Assembly: GCF_001545075.1 (NCBI RefSeq) | Contig: NZ_FCOB02000014.1 | Span: 1-64,000 of the forward strand | Direction of reading: 5' to 3' | Origin: Caballeronia ptereochthonis | Lineage (GTDB): Bacteria > Pseudomonadota > Gammaproteobacteria > Burkholderiales > Burkholderiaceae | DNA length: 64,000 nt | Shown here: positions 55,632 to 64,000 of the stretch, in pieces | Layout: each line of letters begins with the position of its first letter | Position numbering within the stretch: the first letter of the stretch is position 1 | Position numbers and translations under genes: made by a program | The notes under the pieces: generated by a model | The model's input: the letters and a program-made list of their open reading frames with translations, nothing else | Databases searched by the model: none | What the model was told of the DNA's origin: nothing

Positions 55632-56956
55632 TGCAACGCGCCCGTGCTTACGAGGGAGAAAACGCGGTCACGCTGCGCAAGGTCACCTGGCGGCTGGTCC
55701 CGTTCCTGATGCTGTGCTATTTCATCTCCTATCTCGACCGCATCAACATCGGCTTCGCCGCGCTGGAGATGCGCGGCGAGCTGCACCTGAGTCAGACGGC
55801 CTACGGTCTCGGCGGCAGCCTGTTCCTTGTCAGTTATTGCCTGTTCTCGGTGCCTAGCAACCTCGGTCAAAAACGATTCGGGACGCGCCGATGGATCGGT
55901 TTCCTCATGATTCTGTGGGGCGCATTGTCGATGGCGATGGCCAGTGTAAAGGGACCGGCGCTGTTCTATTTGCTGCGGTTCCTTGTCGGCGCGGCGGAAG
56001 CTGGATTCTTCCCGGGCGTGGTGTTCTATATCACCCGCTGGTTTCCGACCAGCTACCGTGCGCGCATCGCATCGATCTTTCTGCTTGCGGTCCCGCTGTC
56101 GAGCTTCGTCGGTTCGGCGATCTCTGGTTCGTTAATGGAATTACACGGCTATGGGCTCAGCGGATGGCAGTGGATGTTCCTGCTCGAGGGCGCGCCGTCG
56201 ATTTTGCTCGGTCTGTGCTTCCTGTGGCTAATGGCGGACGGCCCGAAGGAGGTGAACTGGCTCTCGTATGACGAGAAGCAGGCGCTAAGCGAGGCACTCC
56301 GCACCGAGGAGGAGGCGAAACCGCCAAGCGCGCAGCGGTCGATACTCCGTCTGATAATCGACCGGCAGGTTCTGGCGCTATCGCTGACTTATTCCGGCGT
56401 ACTCTCCGTAGGAGTGTGCCTGTCGCTGTGGCAACCGCAACTGATCAAGTCGTTTGGCCTGACGAACTTCCAGACTGGACTTCTGAGCAGCGTTCCGTTT
56501 GGCGTGGCCACGGTAGTCATGGTGTTGTGGGGACGCAGTTCGGACCGCAGCAACGAGCGTGTGTGGCACACCGTCTTTGCGCTGACGCTCTCGGCGATGG
56601 CAATGCTGGCGACGTTCATAGTCCATTCGCTGGCCGCGACGATCGTGCTGCTCTCGTTGATGCTGATCGGCAGCTACTCGTCGAAGGGGCCGTTCTGGGC
56701 GCTCGTCACGCAACGGCTGTCGGCGCGCGACGTGTCGGCAGGACTGTCGATCGTGAGCGGCGTGGGCAGCATGGCTACCGCGCTAACGACATGGCTGTTT
56801 GGTGTGGTACGCGAGCAAACCGGTAGCTTTGAACTAGCGCTGCTTCCTCTGACCGTGCTCGCCGCTTGCGGCTCCGTGGCGCTGTTCTTCGCAAAACCCC
56901 GAGCCGACGATGTCACGCCGGTTCAGATGGCACGTGTCGGCGGAACGGAGCAGTAG
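55628..56956 (+). CDS. ACS-family MFS transporter
   Basis: 442 aa with 12 hydrophobic segments. PFLMLCYFISYLDRINIGFAALEMRGEL is the ACS N-terminal signature, RFLVGAAEAGFFPGVVFYITRWFP is the helix 4-5 motif. This type imports tartrate, phthalate, hexuronates and similar organic anions. It is translationally coupled to the MBL hydrolase. The porin follows after 79 bp, giving an MBL-transporter-porin order typical of a substrate-uptake unit. A second in-frame ATG immediately follows the first. Confidence 0.9.
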   Translation: MMQRARAYEGENAVTLRKVTWRLVPFLMLCYFISYLDRINIGFAALEMRGELHLSQTAYGLGGSLFLVSYCLFSVPSNLGQKRFGTRRWIGFLMILWGALSMAMASVKGPALFYLLRFLVGAAEAGFFPGVVFYITRWFPTSYRARIASIFLLAVPLSSFVGSAISGSLMELHGYGLSGWQWMFLLEGAPSILLGLCFLWLMADGPKEVNWLSYDEKQALSEALRTEEEAKPPSAQRSILRLIIDRQVLALSLTYSGVLSVGVCLSLWQPQLIKSFGLTNFQTGLLSSVPFGVATVVMVLWGRSSDRSNERVWHTVFALTLSAMAMLATFIVHSLAATIVLLSLMLIGSYSSKGPFWALVTQRLSARDVSAGLSIVSGVGSMATALTTWLFGVVREQTGSFELALLPLTVLAACGSVALFFAKPRADDVTPVQMARVGGTEQ

Positions 56957-57034
56957 AAGCGCCGCCATGCTATCCCCATCGGTCGTTGGTTGTGGTAATT
57001 CGTAATTCCATGCGCTGCCAACGCGCAAAGCGGG

Positions 57035-58192
57035 GTGACGCTGTACGGTATTGTCGATAGTGGAATCAACTATACGAACAACATACAGTCGTCGCGGACG
57101 ACATCCAGCTTTACCGGCGGACATCAACTCGCAATGATTGAGGGCGGTTCGGCCGGTCTTCAAGGAAGCCGCTGGGGATTGCGAGGTGCGGAGGATCTCG
57201 GCGGTGGGCTGAAGGCGCTGTTCGTGCTTGAAAGTGGCTTCTATAGCAACAACGGCGTGTTAAATCAAGGTGGCGCGGAATTCGGCCGACAGGCGTATAT
57301 CGGGTTGACCAATCAGCTTGGAACGCTGACGCTCGGCCGTCAATACGACCCTGTCGTGGATCTATATGGGCCGTTTCTCGCAGCACCACAGTGGGGTGGT
57401 TACATGACTTCACATCCTGGCGATGTGGATGATGCACTTAACACACGACGCATCAACAACTCAATCAAGTTTCGCAGTGCGACGTATCAGCGCCTTACCG
57501 TCGAAGCGATCATAAGTCTCGGTGGAACGGCTGGATCGTTCTCCAACAACCGGATCTGGGGTGCGGGAGCCGGATATGCCGCCGGACCGTTCTCGATCGG
57601 TGCGGGCTATCTGAACGTTCGTAATCCCAACACGTCGTTCTTCGGTGCGAATCCAAATGCAGGACCAGCGACTAGCAATAATCTCGGCAGCTTCGGTAGC
57701 GCGACGAGTCCTGAGAGCAACCCTGTGTACGCAGGCTACTCGTCTGCTAAGAGCCTGGAGATCGCGGCCGTTGGCGCGGGCGTTAGTCTCGGCGCAGTGA
57801 ACGTCAATCTCGCGTATTCGAACACGCGTTTTGAGGATTTGGGATCGAAATCAGGGCCGAATACACTGGGCTATCGTGGCACGGCGGCGTTCAACAACGT
57901 CGAGATCAACGCGAAATATCGGCTCACATCATCGCTATTGATGGGCGTTGCGTACGACTGCACCCGCAATGCAGGCGCGGGCGGAAAAGGCGGCGCCAAC
58001 TACAATCTCTTCAGTGCGGGGGCAGATTATTTTCTATCGCAACGCACCGACGTGTACACGGTCGCGGCCTATGAAAAGGCGAGCGGCGTAGATTCTTTGG
58101 GCCAAAACGCCGTGGCGCAGGTGACCGGGGTCACGCCCTCGACGACGAACAAGCAGGTTTCGTTGCGCTTCGGGATGAGGCACAAATTTTAG
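57035..58192 (+). CDS. Gram-negative trimeric porin lacking its signal peptide
   Basis: A 385-aa OmpC-like betaproteobacterial porin: MTLYGIVDSGINY, SRWGLRGAEDLGGGLKALFVLESGF, FGRQAYIGLTNQLGTLTLGRQYD, and a C-terminal LRFGMRHKF ending in Phe. Immediately upstream, in frame, only CAANAQSG remains of the signal peptide before a TAA at 56996; no ATG exists in this frame. The open frame begins at GTG 57035. It therefore cannot be exported as written and is probably a truncated gene, unless transcription starts elsewhere. Confidence 0.8.
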   Translation: MTLYGIVDSGINYTNNIQSSRTTSSFTGGHQLAMIEGGSAGLQGSRWGLRGAEDLGGGLKALFVLESGFYSNNGVLNQGGAEFGRQAYIGLTNQLGTLTLGRQYDPVVDLYGPFLAAPQWGGYMTSHPGDVDDALNTRRINNSIKFRSATYQRLTVEAIISLGGTAGSFSNNRIWGAGAGYAAGPFSIGAGYLNVRNPNTSFFGANPNAGPATSNNLGSFGSATSPESNPVYAGYSSAKSLEIAAVGAGVSLGAVNVNLAYSNTRFEDLGSKSGPNTLGYRGTAAFNNVEINAKYRLTSSLLMGVAYDCTRNAGAGGKGGANYNLFSAGADYFLSQRTDVYTVAAYEKASGVDSLGQNAVAQVTGVTPSTTNKQVSLRFGMRHKF

Positions 58193-58526
58193 CGACGGCC
58201 TCCCCACAATTTCAATGCGGCCCGGGAGCTTAGGGGACGAACTGTACGGTCGTATCGCCTCTCCTTCATTGATTCATTCGAGCAACGTTGTGTCACGCCT
58301 AAAGTACTCAGGAGTTCTTTTCAAATGCCAGCACGAATTTGGAGCCCGGAACCGTCCGCAGGGCGATCAAGTTTGGCTTGAGCTAACTTTTCCGATTGAC
58401 GGTAAGGTCGCCACCGCAGGCGGGGCGAATCAGTCTGACATGCGCTGACAACTTTCGGGGCTGGCGCATTCCTTTCCGGCTCAGCCCCGTTCTGGTCTTC
58501 GTCGGTTTTTGAATTTGTTGCCGCGG
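58193..58526. other. Intergenic region, no gene recognised
   Basis: About 330 bp after the porin. Frames of 77-90 codons have no family similarity. Confidence 0.3.
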
Positions 58527-58880
58527 CTAACGCAAACCCTGTGCCATTGCAGGATCGCCAATAGCCGCAAGTAAGCTCGTCGCGACAACCCATGCGCCGA
58601 TTTCGCTGGCGGTCAACAGGTCATTGAGCAGATAGCCGAGGGCGGCTGCGACCACGATTGCGACCTGCCGGCTCGCGGACTGCCAGCTCGTATAGAAGCC
58701 CTTGTGTCCCGGCGTCGCCGTTTGCGCCAAATAGACAGAGACACCGCCGAGCGCCGCGCCCGCGGAAAAGCCTTGCAGCAAGCGCCTGAGCAGCACGAGG
58801 GCGAGCCCCAAAGTCCGATCAACCCTTTGCGCGCGGCGGCCGCTATCGGAATGCGTCGGGCGCTATACGGTAGGGTTGAA
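58527..58880 (-). pseudogene. MHS-family MFS transporter fragment
   Basis: One internal piece (about 94 residues) of a metabolite:H+ symporter such as a citrate carrier: [37 protein letters not shown], then [13 protein letters not shown]. The upstream part ([13 protein letters not shown]) is out of register with the family and both ends are missing. Stop at 58527. It is a decayed leftover. Confidence 0.75.
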
Positions 58881-59255
58881 TGCGGGGTGGTCAACGCTCG
58901 GCGTTTTGCCAGCCCGGTGAGCCATCGACACGATCGCTCGGGCCATTCTCGATGAAATCGTCCTGGAAGCTCTGGCCGATCAAATTCTCGTAGTCCGCCG
59001 ACTCGCTACTGACGATGGCTCGGAACATTCGAATTAGTGCGTATTGCGTGGTTCGCGTGGTTCGCGTGGATCGTCGTGCAGAACGTGCGCGTCGGCTGAG
59101 CGCCGATTCGCGCCGGAAACAGCAGGATCGTCCTATCCGCGAGACGGTCGAAGGCCGGACAATCGAACACACTCGTACGGAACGCGCCCTCGCGCTTTTG
59201 CTGCGTTCCGATGGTCTCGTCTGCAAGAGTCTGCAATAACCGGCGGCTGGGAACG
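58881..59255. other. Spacer with a short tandem repeat, no gene recognised
   Basis: About 375 bp. It contains 2.7 copies of the 9-mer GCGTGGTTC at 59046-59069, reading GCGTGGTTCGCGTGGTTCGC onward. Frames in it have no family similarity. Confidence 0.35.
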
Positions 59256-60584
59256 ATGATAAGGATCGACGAAGTCACGAACAGCGAAGGTTTTTCCGAA
59301 CGATGCGACGTCGCGGTGATCGGCGGCGGCATCGTCGGTGTCGCCACGGCGTATGAGCTCGCGCGGCGCGGCGTGTCGGTGGTGCTGCTCGAAAAGGGCG
59401 TCATCGGCGGCGAGCAATCGGGGCGCAACTGGGGCTGGGTGCGTCAGCAGAATCGCGACCTCCACGAGTTGCCGCTCGCGATGCAGAGTCTCGGGCGCTG
59501 GAGCGAACTCAGCGAGGAACTGGGCGAGGATATCGGCTTTCGCCGGGCCGGCATTCTGTACGGAACAGAGCATCAGTCCGACGTCGCGCAATGGGAAGCG
59601 TGGCTCGCCCGCGCGCGCGAAGTCGGTTTCAGCAGCGAGATCCTCAGCGCGCGCGAGCTGGCGTCGCGTATTCCGTCCGGACGGGCGAAGTGGGCGGGCG
59701 GCGTGTGGTCGGTCACCGATGGCCGCGCGGAGCCGTCCAAGGCCGCGCCGGCGATCGCGCGCGGCGCGCAAAGACTCGGCGCGAAGGTGTATCAGAACTG
59801 CGCGGTGCGCGGCCTCGACACGAGCGCAGGCCGCGTGGGCGGCATCTGGACCGAGCGCGGACGGCTCGCAGCCGATACCGTCGTGCTCGCGGGCGGCGCG
59901 TGGAGCGCGTTGTTCTGCCAGCGTCACGGCATCGATCTTCCGGCCATCAACGTGATGGGAACGGCCTTGCGGACCGCCGAAGCGCCGGGCGTCATAGAAG
60001 GCTGCTTCGCGGGCCCGAACTTCGCGCTGCGACGCCGGCTGGACGGCGGCTACACGATTGCGGTTCCCGGCTATGGGCGCGTGGAGCTCGCGCCGCAAAA
60101 CCTACGGCATTCGGTCAGGTTTCGCACCATGTTCCGCAGCAAGTTGCGGAAGAAGCTGAAGATTCGCGTCGGTTCCAGTTTCTTCCACGGGCCCGAGGCG
60201 AGCTCCACGTGGCGCGACGGCGATATTTCTCCGTTCGAAAAGACCCGCGTGCTCGATCCCAGGCCGGATGGGGAATGGCTTCAGTGCGCGCTGCAAAACG
60301 TCGCGCGCGTGTTTCCCGAGTTGTCCGGCTTGCGGATCGCTCATGCATGGGCGGGCGCGATCGACACGACGCCGGACCTCGTTCCCGTCATCTCGAAGGT
60401 CGATGCGAAACCCGGGCTCGTGATCGCGTCGGGGTTCAGCGGCCACGGCTTCGGGCTGGGCCCGGGCGCCGGCATGCTCGTGAGCCGTCTGGTGATGGAG
60501 GACGCGCCGCAGTTCGACATCGCACCGTTCAGGCTCGCCCGCTTCAGCGACGGATTGACACTGAGCAGCCCGCAAATGATGTGA
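59256..60584 (+). CDS. FAD-dependent amino-acid/amine oxidoreductase (DadA/glycine oxidase type)
   Basis: 442 aa. N-terminal FAD motif DVAVIGGGIVGVATAYELARRGVSVVLLEKG, then GRNWGWVRQQNRDLHELPL and the C-terminal FSGHGFGLGPGAGMLV that closes the FAD site. The DAO-fold family oxidises D-amino acids, sarcosine, glycine or betaine derivatives. The start at 59256 gives the family length; an ATG 15 codons upstream is less likely. It is a single gene reading to the right; the IclR regulator reads toward it. Confidence 0.87.
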   Translation: MIRIDEVTNSEGFSERCDVAVIGGGIVGVATAYELARRGVSVVLLEKGVIGGEQSGRNWGWVRQQNRDLHELPLAMQSLGRWSELSEELGEDIGFRRAGILYGTEHQSDVAQWEAWLARAREVGFSSEILSARELASRIPSGRAKWAGGVWSVTDGRAEPSKAAPAIARGAQRLGAKVYQNCAVRGLDTSAGRVGGIWTERGRLAADTVVLAGGAWSALFCQRHGIDLPAINVMGTALRTAEAPGVIEGCFAGPNFALRRRLDGGYTIAVPGYGRVELAPQNLRHSVRFRTMFRSKLRKKLKIRVGSSFFHGPEASSTWRDGDISPFEKTRVLDPRPDGEWLQCALQNVARVFPELSGLRIAHAWAGAIDTTPDLVPVISKVDAKPGLVIASGFSGHGFGLGPGAGMLVSRLVMEDAPQFDIAPFRLARFSDGLTLSSPQMM

Positions 60585-60894
60585 GCCGTTCGGTGCCGCC
60601 GACCGCGCGGGTCGAATGCAGCATGGCGCTTCAGCAGCGCGAGCGGCTCACGGCGAACACGCCGAGGCGCGAAATTTTCGGTGCCTTCACGTCGATCGCG
60701 AGTCGCCAGCCAGTCCCGGCAAGACCAGCCAGGCCAACGCGGAGAGTGGGTCGCAAGTACGCGTTCGCAGCGAGTGACGCTTGCGGATCCCGTCACGTGG
60801 CTGCAGCGCGACGTCCATTCCCCGCACTTGAAGTGCCCGCACGTCAGTGGCAGCCGCTTGCAACGACGGAGCGGCAATGTGCCGATTCCTTCGT
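60585..60894. other. Convergent spacer without a gene
   Basis: 310 bp between the FAD oxidoreductase and the IclR gene. No terminator with T-run and no recognised gene is visible. Confidence 0.3.
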
Positions 60895-61611
60895 TCAGCG
60901 GCGGCTGGCGTACATGTGCTCGCAGAACGCGATGCTAGCCCCGAGCTTGCGCGACAGGTCTGAGGCCGCGTTGAGTTGCAGTGAGATCAACTCGCCGGTC
61001 TTGTGGGCGGCGTTAAGTCTCGACGCTGGTCCGGAGAGCGTAAGGGCGGCCATGAACTTGTCGGAAGCGCCGAAAATCGGCGTTGCGAACGCGGCGGTAT
61101 GCTCATCCCGCGCGCCTGAAGTGAAGAGCGGCAAGGCAGGCGGATTCTCGTAAAGCGGCTCGCCCAATCCCCAGTATCTCAATACCTGACTGATGGCCGT
61201 GTCGTCCAACGGCAGGGATGTTCCCGCGAGTCTCGTCTCTCTCAGACCTTCTGACGGCTCCGCGCGGAAAAGGCAAAGACGATGCGTCTTGTCGATGACG
61301 TAGTACGACGCGCTTTCCTTCGTCGAGGCGGCTAGCGAATGCAGGATCGGTTCGACGATCGTCGAGAGGTGGAACGACTGCTCGTACAGTTTCCCGAGAT
61401 AGAGAACGCGGTGACCTAGCGAATAGAAGCCTGCGTCGGACCGAACGACATATCCCATCCGTTCGAGCGAGTTCATCAGCCGATACACGGTCGTCTTGTG
61501 CATGCCCGACGCTTGCGCGAGCGCGGCCAGCGAAAGCGACTCCACACCGGGCTTGAAGCAATCGAGCAGCGAAAGCGCCTTTTCGACCGCTGCCACACCT
61601 TCGTTTCCCAC
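60895..61611 (-). CDS. IclR family transcriptional regulator
   Basis: 238 aa from a GTG at 61611 with GGAG six bases upstream; the ATG 20 codons earlier would add a cysteine-rich, non-family stretch. HTH: AVEKALSLLDCFKPGVESLSLAALAQASGMHKTTVYRLMNSLERMGYV. The effector domain follows (FSLDG type: YYVIDKTHRLCLFRAEPSEGLRE). It is divergent from the rraA-like operon and probably controls it through the palindromes at 61648-61789. Confidence 0.92.
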   Translation of the reverse strand: MGNEGVAAVEKALSLLDCFKPGVESLSLAALAQASGMHKTTVYRLMNSLERMGYVVRSDAGFYSLGHRVLYLGKLYEQSFHLSTIVEPILHSLAASTKESASYYVIDKTHRLCLFRAEPSEGLRETRLAGTSLPLDDTAISQVLRYWGLGEPLYENPPALPLFTSGARDEHTAAFATPIFGASDKFMAALTLSGPASRLNAAHKTGELISLQLNAASDLSRKLGASIAFCEHMYASRR

Positions 61612-61647
61612 GCTCTTCTCCCTGTCATTTGTCTCCTCGGCGCATTT

Positions 61648-61789
61648 TACACAGTAAAACGCGGTTGACACCGCTGTACTGTGTACAACGGTGTTTCGAG
61701 TAGTAAAGGGGTTAACGCGGATGGAATCGCCTCAACCTGATGGTTAAGATGGTTTCACCGTGTACACCATCGTTGTATTAGGTACAACG
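61648..61789. promoter_or_regulatory. Putative IclR operators in the divergent region
   Basis: TACACAGTA (61648-61656) and TACTGTGTA (61677-61685) are a perfect 9-bp inverted pair 20 bp apart. CGTTGTATTAGGTACAACG (61771-61789) is a second inverted repeat with 7-bp arms just before the first gene of the operon. TGTACAACG also recurs at 61682-61690. Confidence 0.6.
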
Positions 61790-61810
61790 ACAACCAAGGG
61801 TGATATCCAG

Positions 61811-62503
61811 ATGAGCGCAACGTCCAACTCTTCCATCAATCGCAGTGTCGAGCGCGTGAGCCCCGAGCTCGTCGAGGCGGCTGCCAGATTTCAGGCCGCG
61901 ATTCTCGCCGATGTCGCTGGCCGTCGCGGTACGCTCAACGGCCGCGTGAAACCGCTCGCGCCGACGATGAAGGTCGCGGGACCCGCCATCACCGTCGAAG
62001 TGCGTCCGGGCGATAACCTGGCCATCCACGCCGCGCTCGCCGTCGCCAAACCGGGCGACGTGATCGTGGTCGATGGAAAAGGCGACATCAGCTGCGCCCT
62101 GATCGGCGAGATCATGGCGACCCAGGCACACGCGACGGGTATCGCGGGCTTCGTCATCGACGCCGCGGTGCGCGATTCGCACGAACTCGCGCAAGGCGAA
62201 TTCCCCGTGTTCTCCGCCGGCCTCAATCCCTGCGGTCCGACGAAGAGCGTCGCGGGCCGCGTCAACGCGCCGATCTCGGTGGCGGGCGCAAGCGTCAATC
62301 CGGGCGATCTCATCGTCGGCGATGCTGACGGCGTCGTCGTGATTCCGAAGGACGACGTTGCCCGCATCATCGAACTCGCGCAAAAGAAGCTCGACGCCGA
62401 AACCGCCCGTATCGCGGCGATCCGCAAGGGCGACACGCGTGCCGGCTGGCTCGAAAAGGAGCTTCGCGCGGCGGGCATGCTCGCGGAAGGCGAGGTGCTG
62501 TAA
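61811..62503 (+). CDS. RraA family protein (4-carboxy-4-hydroxy-2-oxoadipate aldolase type)
   Basis: 230 aa from ATG 61811. The RraA/DlpA fold is shown by FQAAILADVAGRRGTL, GDVIVVDGKGDISCALIGEIMATQAHATGIAGFVIDAAVRDSHEL and the C-terminal WLEKEL. Members are oxaloacetate decarboxylases/HMG-type aldolases (CHA aldolase) or the RNase E inhibitor RraA; the operon context favours an aldolase/decarboxylase. The stop overlaps the next start (TAATG). The longer in-frame start at 61760 would run through the operator. Confidence 0.9.
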   Translation: MSATSNSSINRSVERVSPELVEAAARFQAAILADVAGRRGTLNGRVKPLAPTMKVAGPAITVEVRPGDNLAIHAALAVAKPGDVIVVDGKGDISCALIGEIMATQAHATGIAGFVIDAAVRDSHELAQGEFPVFSAGLNPCGPTKSVAGRVNAPISVAGASVNPGDLIVGDADGVVVIPKDDVARIIELAQKKLDAETARIAAIRKGDTRAGWLEKELRAAGMLAEGEVL

Positions 62504-63447
62504 TGACTGCGAATTCTGCAAAGCCCGCGCTGCTGGTGACGGCGGCTGACCTCGCGCCGCAAGCGCTCGAGATGCTGAACGACTTCGAAATCGTGTTCGC
62601 CGGCAAGCAGCCGACGGAAGACGATGTCGCCGCGCTGTGCGCGCAGCACAAGCCGGTCGCCATCATCGTCCGGTATGGCAAGGTGAATGCGCGGATCATG
62701 GATGCGGCGGAGAACCTGCAAGTCATCTCCAAGCACGGCAGCGGCATCGACGTGATCGATCAGGAAGCCGCCGCCGCACGCGGCATCGCGGTTCGCGCGG
62801 CGGCCGGAGCCAATGCCGCGGCCGTCGCGGAACACGCGTGGGCGCTCATCCTGGCCTGCGCGAAAGCGGTTCCTCAACTCGATGTGCGGATGCGCGCAGG
62901 TCATTGGGACAAGGCGACGCACAAGTCCTTCGAACTCGAAGGACGCACGCTCGGACTCGTCGGGCTGGGCGCCATCGGCCGTCGCGTCGCGAAGGCGGGT
63001 CTTGCTTTCGGCATGCAGGTTCAGGCGTTCGATCCGTTCGCGAAGGACGCACCCGAGAGCGTGAAGCTCGCGTCGCTGGACGCGCTCTATGCGTCGTCGG
63101 ACGTCGTTTCGCTGCATTGCCCGCTCACCGCCGAGAACCGCGCCATGCTCAACCGCGAAACGCTCGGCCGATTCAAGCGCGGAGCGATTCTGGTCAACAC
63201 GGCTCGCGGCGGTCTCATCGACGAAGAAGCCTTGATCGAAGCGCTCGCGAGCGGTCAGTTGCGCGCGGCCGGTCTCGATAGCTTCGCCGTCGAGCCGATG
63301 ACGACGCATCCGTTCCAGTCGATTCCCAACGTCATCCTTTCGCCGCACATCGGCGGCGTGAGCGATGCCGCGTACGTGAACATGGGCAAGGGCGCGGCGG
63401 CAAACGTGCTGGCGGCGGTCGCGGAAAACGCGCGCAACGTGGCCTGA
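62503..63447 (+). CDS. D-isomer-specific 2-hydroxyacid dehydrogenase
   Basis: 314 aa. GRTLGLVGLGAIGRRVAKAGLAFGMQVQAFDPF is the NAD Rossmann motif; VRAAAGANAAAVAEHAWALIL, VSLHCPLTAENRAMLN, ILVNTARGGLIDEEAL (Arg) and LSPHIGGV (catalytic His) are the family sites. It interconverts 2-oxo acids and D-2-hydroxy acids with NAD(H). It is directly coupled to the RraA family gene (overlap one base) and followed after 20 bp by an SMP-30 type gene. Confidence 0.93.
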   Translation: MTANSAKPALLVTAADLAPQALEMLNDFEIVFAGKQPTEDDVAALCAQHKPVAIIVRYGKVNARIMDAAENLQVISKHGSGIDVIDQEAAAARGIAVRAAAGANAAAVAEHAWALILACAKAVPQLDVRMRAGHWDKATHKSFELEGRTLGLVGLGAIGRRVAKAGLAFGMQVQAFDPFAKDAPESVKLASLDALYASSDVVSLHCPLTAENRAMLNRETLGRFKRGAILVNTARGGLIDEEALIEALASGQLRAAGLDSFAVEPMTTHPFQSIPNVILSPHIGGVSDAAYVNMGKGAAANVLAAVAENARNVA

Positions 63448-63467
63448 TCCGGCAAGCGAGGTCAAGC

Positions 63468-64000
63468 ATGTTCTATCTCACATCGCCCGAAGTTCGCACG
63501 GCCGAAGTCTTCACGCGCATGCCGACGAAATTCCGCCAGCCGGACGTTCAGACGGAATGGGCGCGCGCGAACCGGGGCGGCTTGTCCACGGACTCCTTCC
63601 TCGAAGGGCCCGTCTGGGATCCGGCGGGCTTTCTGTTCGTGACCGACATACCGCACGGTCGCATCTTCCGGATTTCGCCCGCGGGCGAGTGGGAACTCAT
63701 CGTTCAGTACGAAGGTGAGCCGAACGGGATGAAGCGTTTCGACGATGCCCATCTGCTCATCACGGACTATCGCAACGGTCTGATGTTGCTCGATATCGAG
63801 CGCGGAGAAGTTCGTCCCTATCTGGAGCGACGCAACACGGAACGCTTCCGCGGCGTGAACGACCTGACCTTCGATTCCGCCGGCAATCTCTACTTCACCG
63901 ATCAGGGACAGACGGGGCTGCACGATCCGACCGGCCGCGTGTATCGGCTCTCGCTGGACGGCAAGCTGGATGTGCTGCTCGGCAACTGCCCGAGTCCGAA
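63468..64000 (+). CDS. SMP-30/gluconolactonase family protein (truncated by window end)
   Basis: The first 177 codons are in the window. The beta-propeller pattern is clear: EGPVWDPAGFLFVTDIPHGRIFRISPAGEWELIVQYEGEPNGMKRFDDAHLLITDY, then GVNDLTFDSAGNLYFTDQGQTGLHDPTGRVYRLS. The Glu of EGPVW and Asn of GVNDLTFD are the metal-binding residues of the family. A lactonase is consistent with hydroxyacid catabolism. Third gene of the operon. Confidence 0.9.
   Translation, partial: MFYLTSPEVRTAEVFTRMPTKFRQPDVQTEWARANRGGLSTDSFLEGPVWDPAGFLFVTDIPHGRIFRISPAGEWELIVQYEGEPNGMKRFDDAHLLITDYRNGLMLLDIERGEVRPYLERRNTERFRGVNDLTFDSAGNLYFTDQGQTGLHDPTGRVYRLSLDGKLDVLLGNCPSP

Overview
The window reads as a chromosome segment of a high-GC betaproteobacterium of the family Burkholderiaceae, most like Caballeronia or Paraburkholderia. 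The grounds are gene order (argF-argG divergent from a DUF3579 gene next to rpsT-murJ; lpxK-Trm112-kdsB-adk-SDR; xseA-sodB), strong GC3 coding bias, a 3-hydroxybutyrate oligomer hydrolase, a DUF4148 protein and a DUF2242 lipoprotein. The genus is inferred from family resemblance, not from a database search.

Layout. 1-16.8 kb is housekeeping: a transposase tail, yajQ, murB, argG/argF, a DUF3579 gene, rpsT, murJ, a SirB1-type gene, an SDR, adk, kdsB, a Trm112 gene, lpxK, xseA, sodB, a small membrane protein and a degenerate EAL protein. Several convergent pairs share strong intrinsic terminators. 17-36.4 kb is ordinary accessory metabolism: a GntR regulator with a DHA2-type exporter, a 620-bp inverted-repeat element, an MFS gene divergent from xdhABC (xdhC lacks its N-terminal domain), AraC and LysR regulators, a DsbA-fold isomerase, a TAXI-type binding protein, a BON protein, the 3HB-oligomer hydrolase, DUF2242 and DUF4148 proteins and an enoyl-CoA hydratase-like protein.

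36.4-50 kb is the least ordinary part. It opens with a deletion scar joining the 3' halves of an mhpR-like and an mhpC-like gene. Two near-identical cold-shock genes follow, facing outward and about 6.8 kb apart, with matching promoters and matching leaders of about 135 nt. Between them lie a tandem-PAS hybrid histidine kinase, at least six small unrecognised genes (four or five apparently of one related set starting with a Tyr-Arg/Lys-Gly motif), a decayed copy of one of them, and a trypsin-like protease fused to a small N-terminal domain. After these come two F420-type NADP reductase paralogues (one frameshifted) around an SDR, divergent from an HxlR regulator with two tandem 17-bp operators, and then a frameshifted alpha/beta hydrolase.

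50-58.2 kb looks like a catabolic/transport island: a binding protein without signal peptide, two ACS-type MFS transporters, an Ldh-family dehydrogenase, a LysR regulator, a metallo-beta-lactamase-fold hydrolase and a porin lacking its signal peptide, followed by an MHS transporter fragment. 59.2-64 kb holds an FAD amine/amino-acid oxidase and an IclR-controlled operon: RraA family protein, D-2-hydroxyacid dehydrogenase and SMP-30/gluconolactonase (cut by the window end), which suggests catabolism of a hydroxy- or sugar-acid.

I saw no rRNA, tRNA, CRISPR array or complete insertion sequence. Nothing here proves a wholly new system. The best leads are the small-protein cluster between the twin cold-shock genes, the shared cold-shock leader, and the protease fusion.
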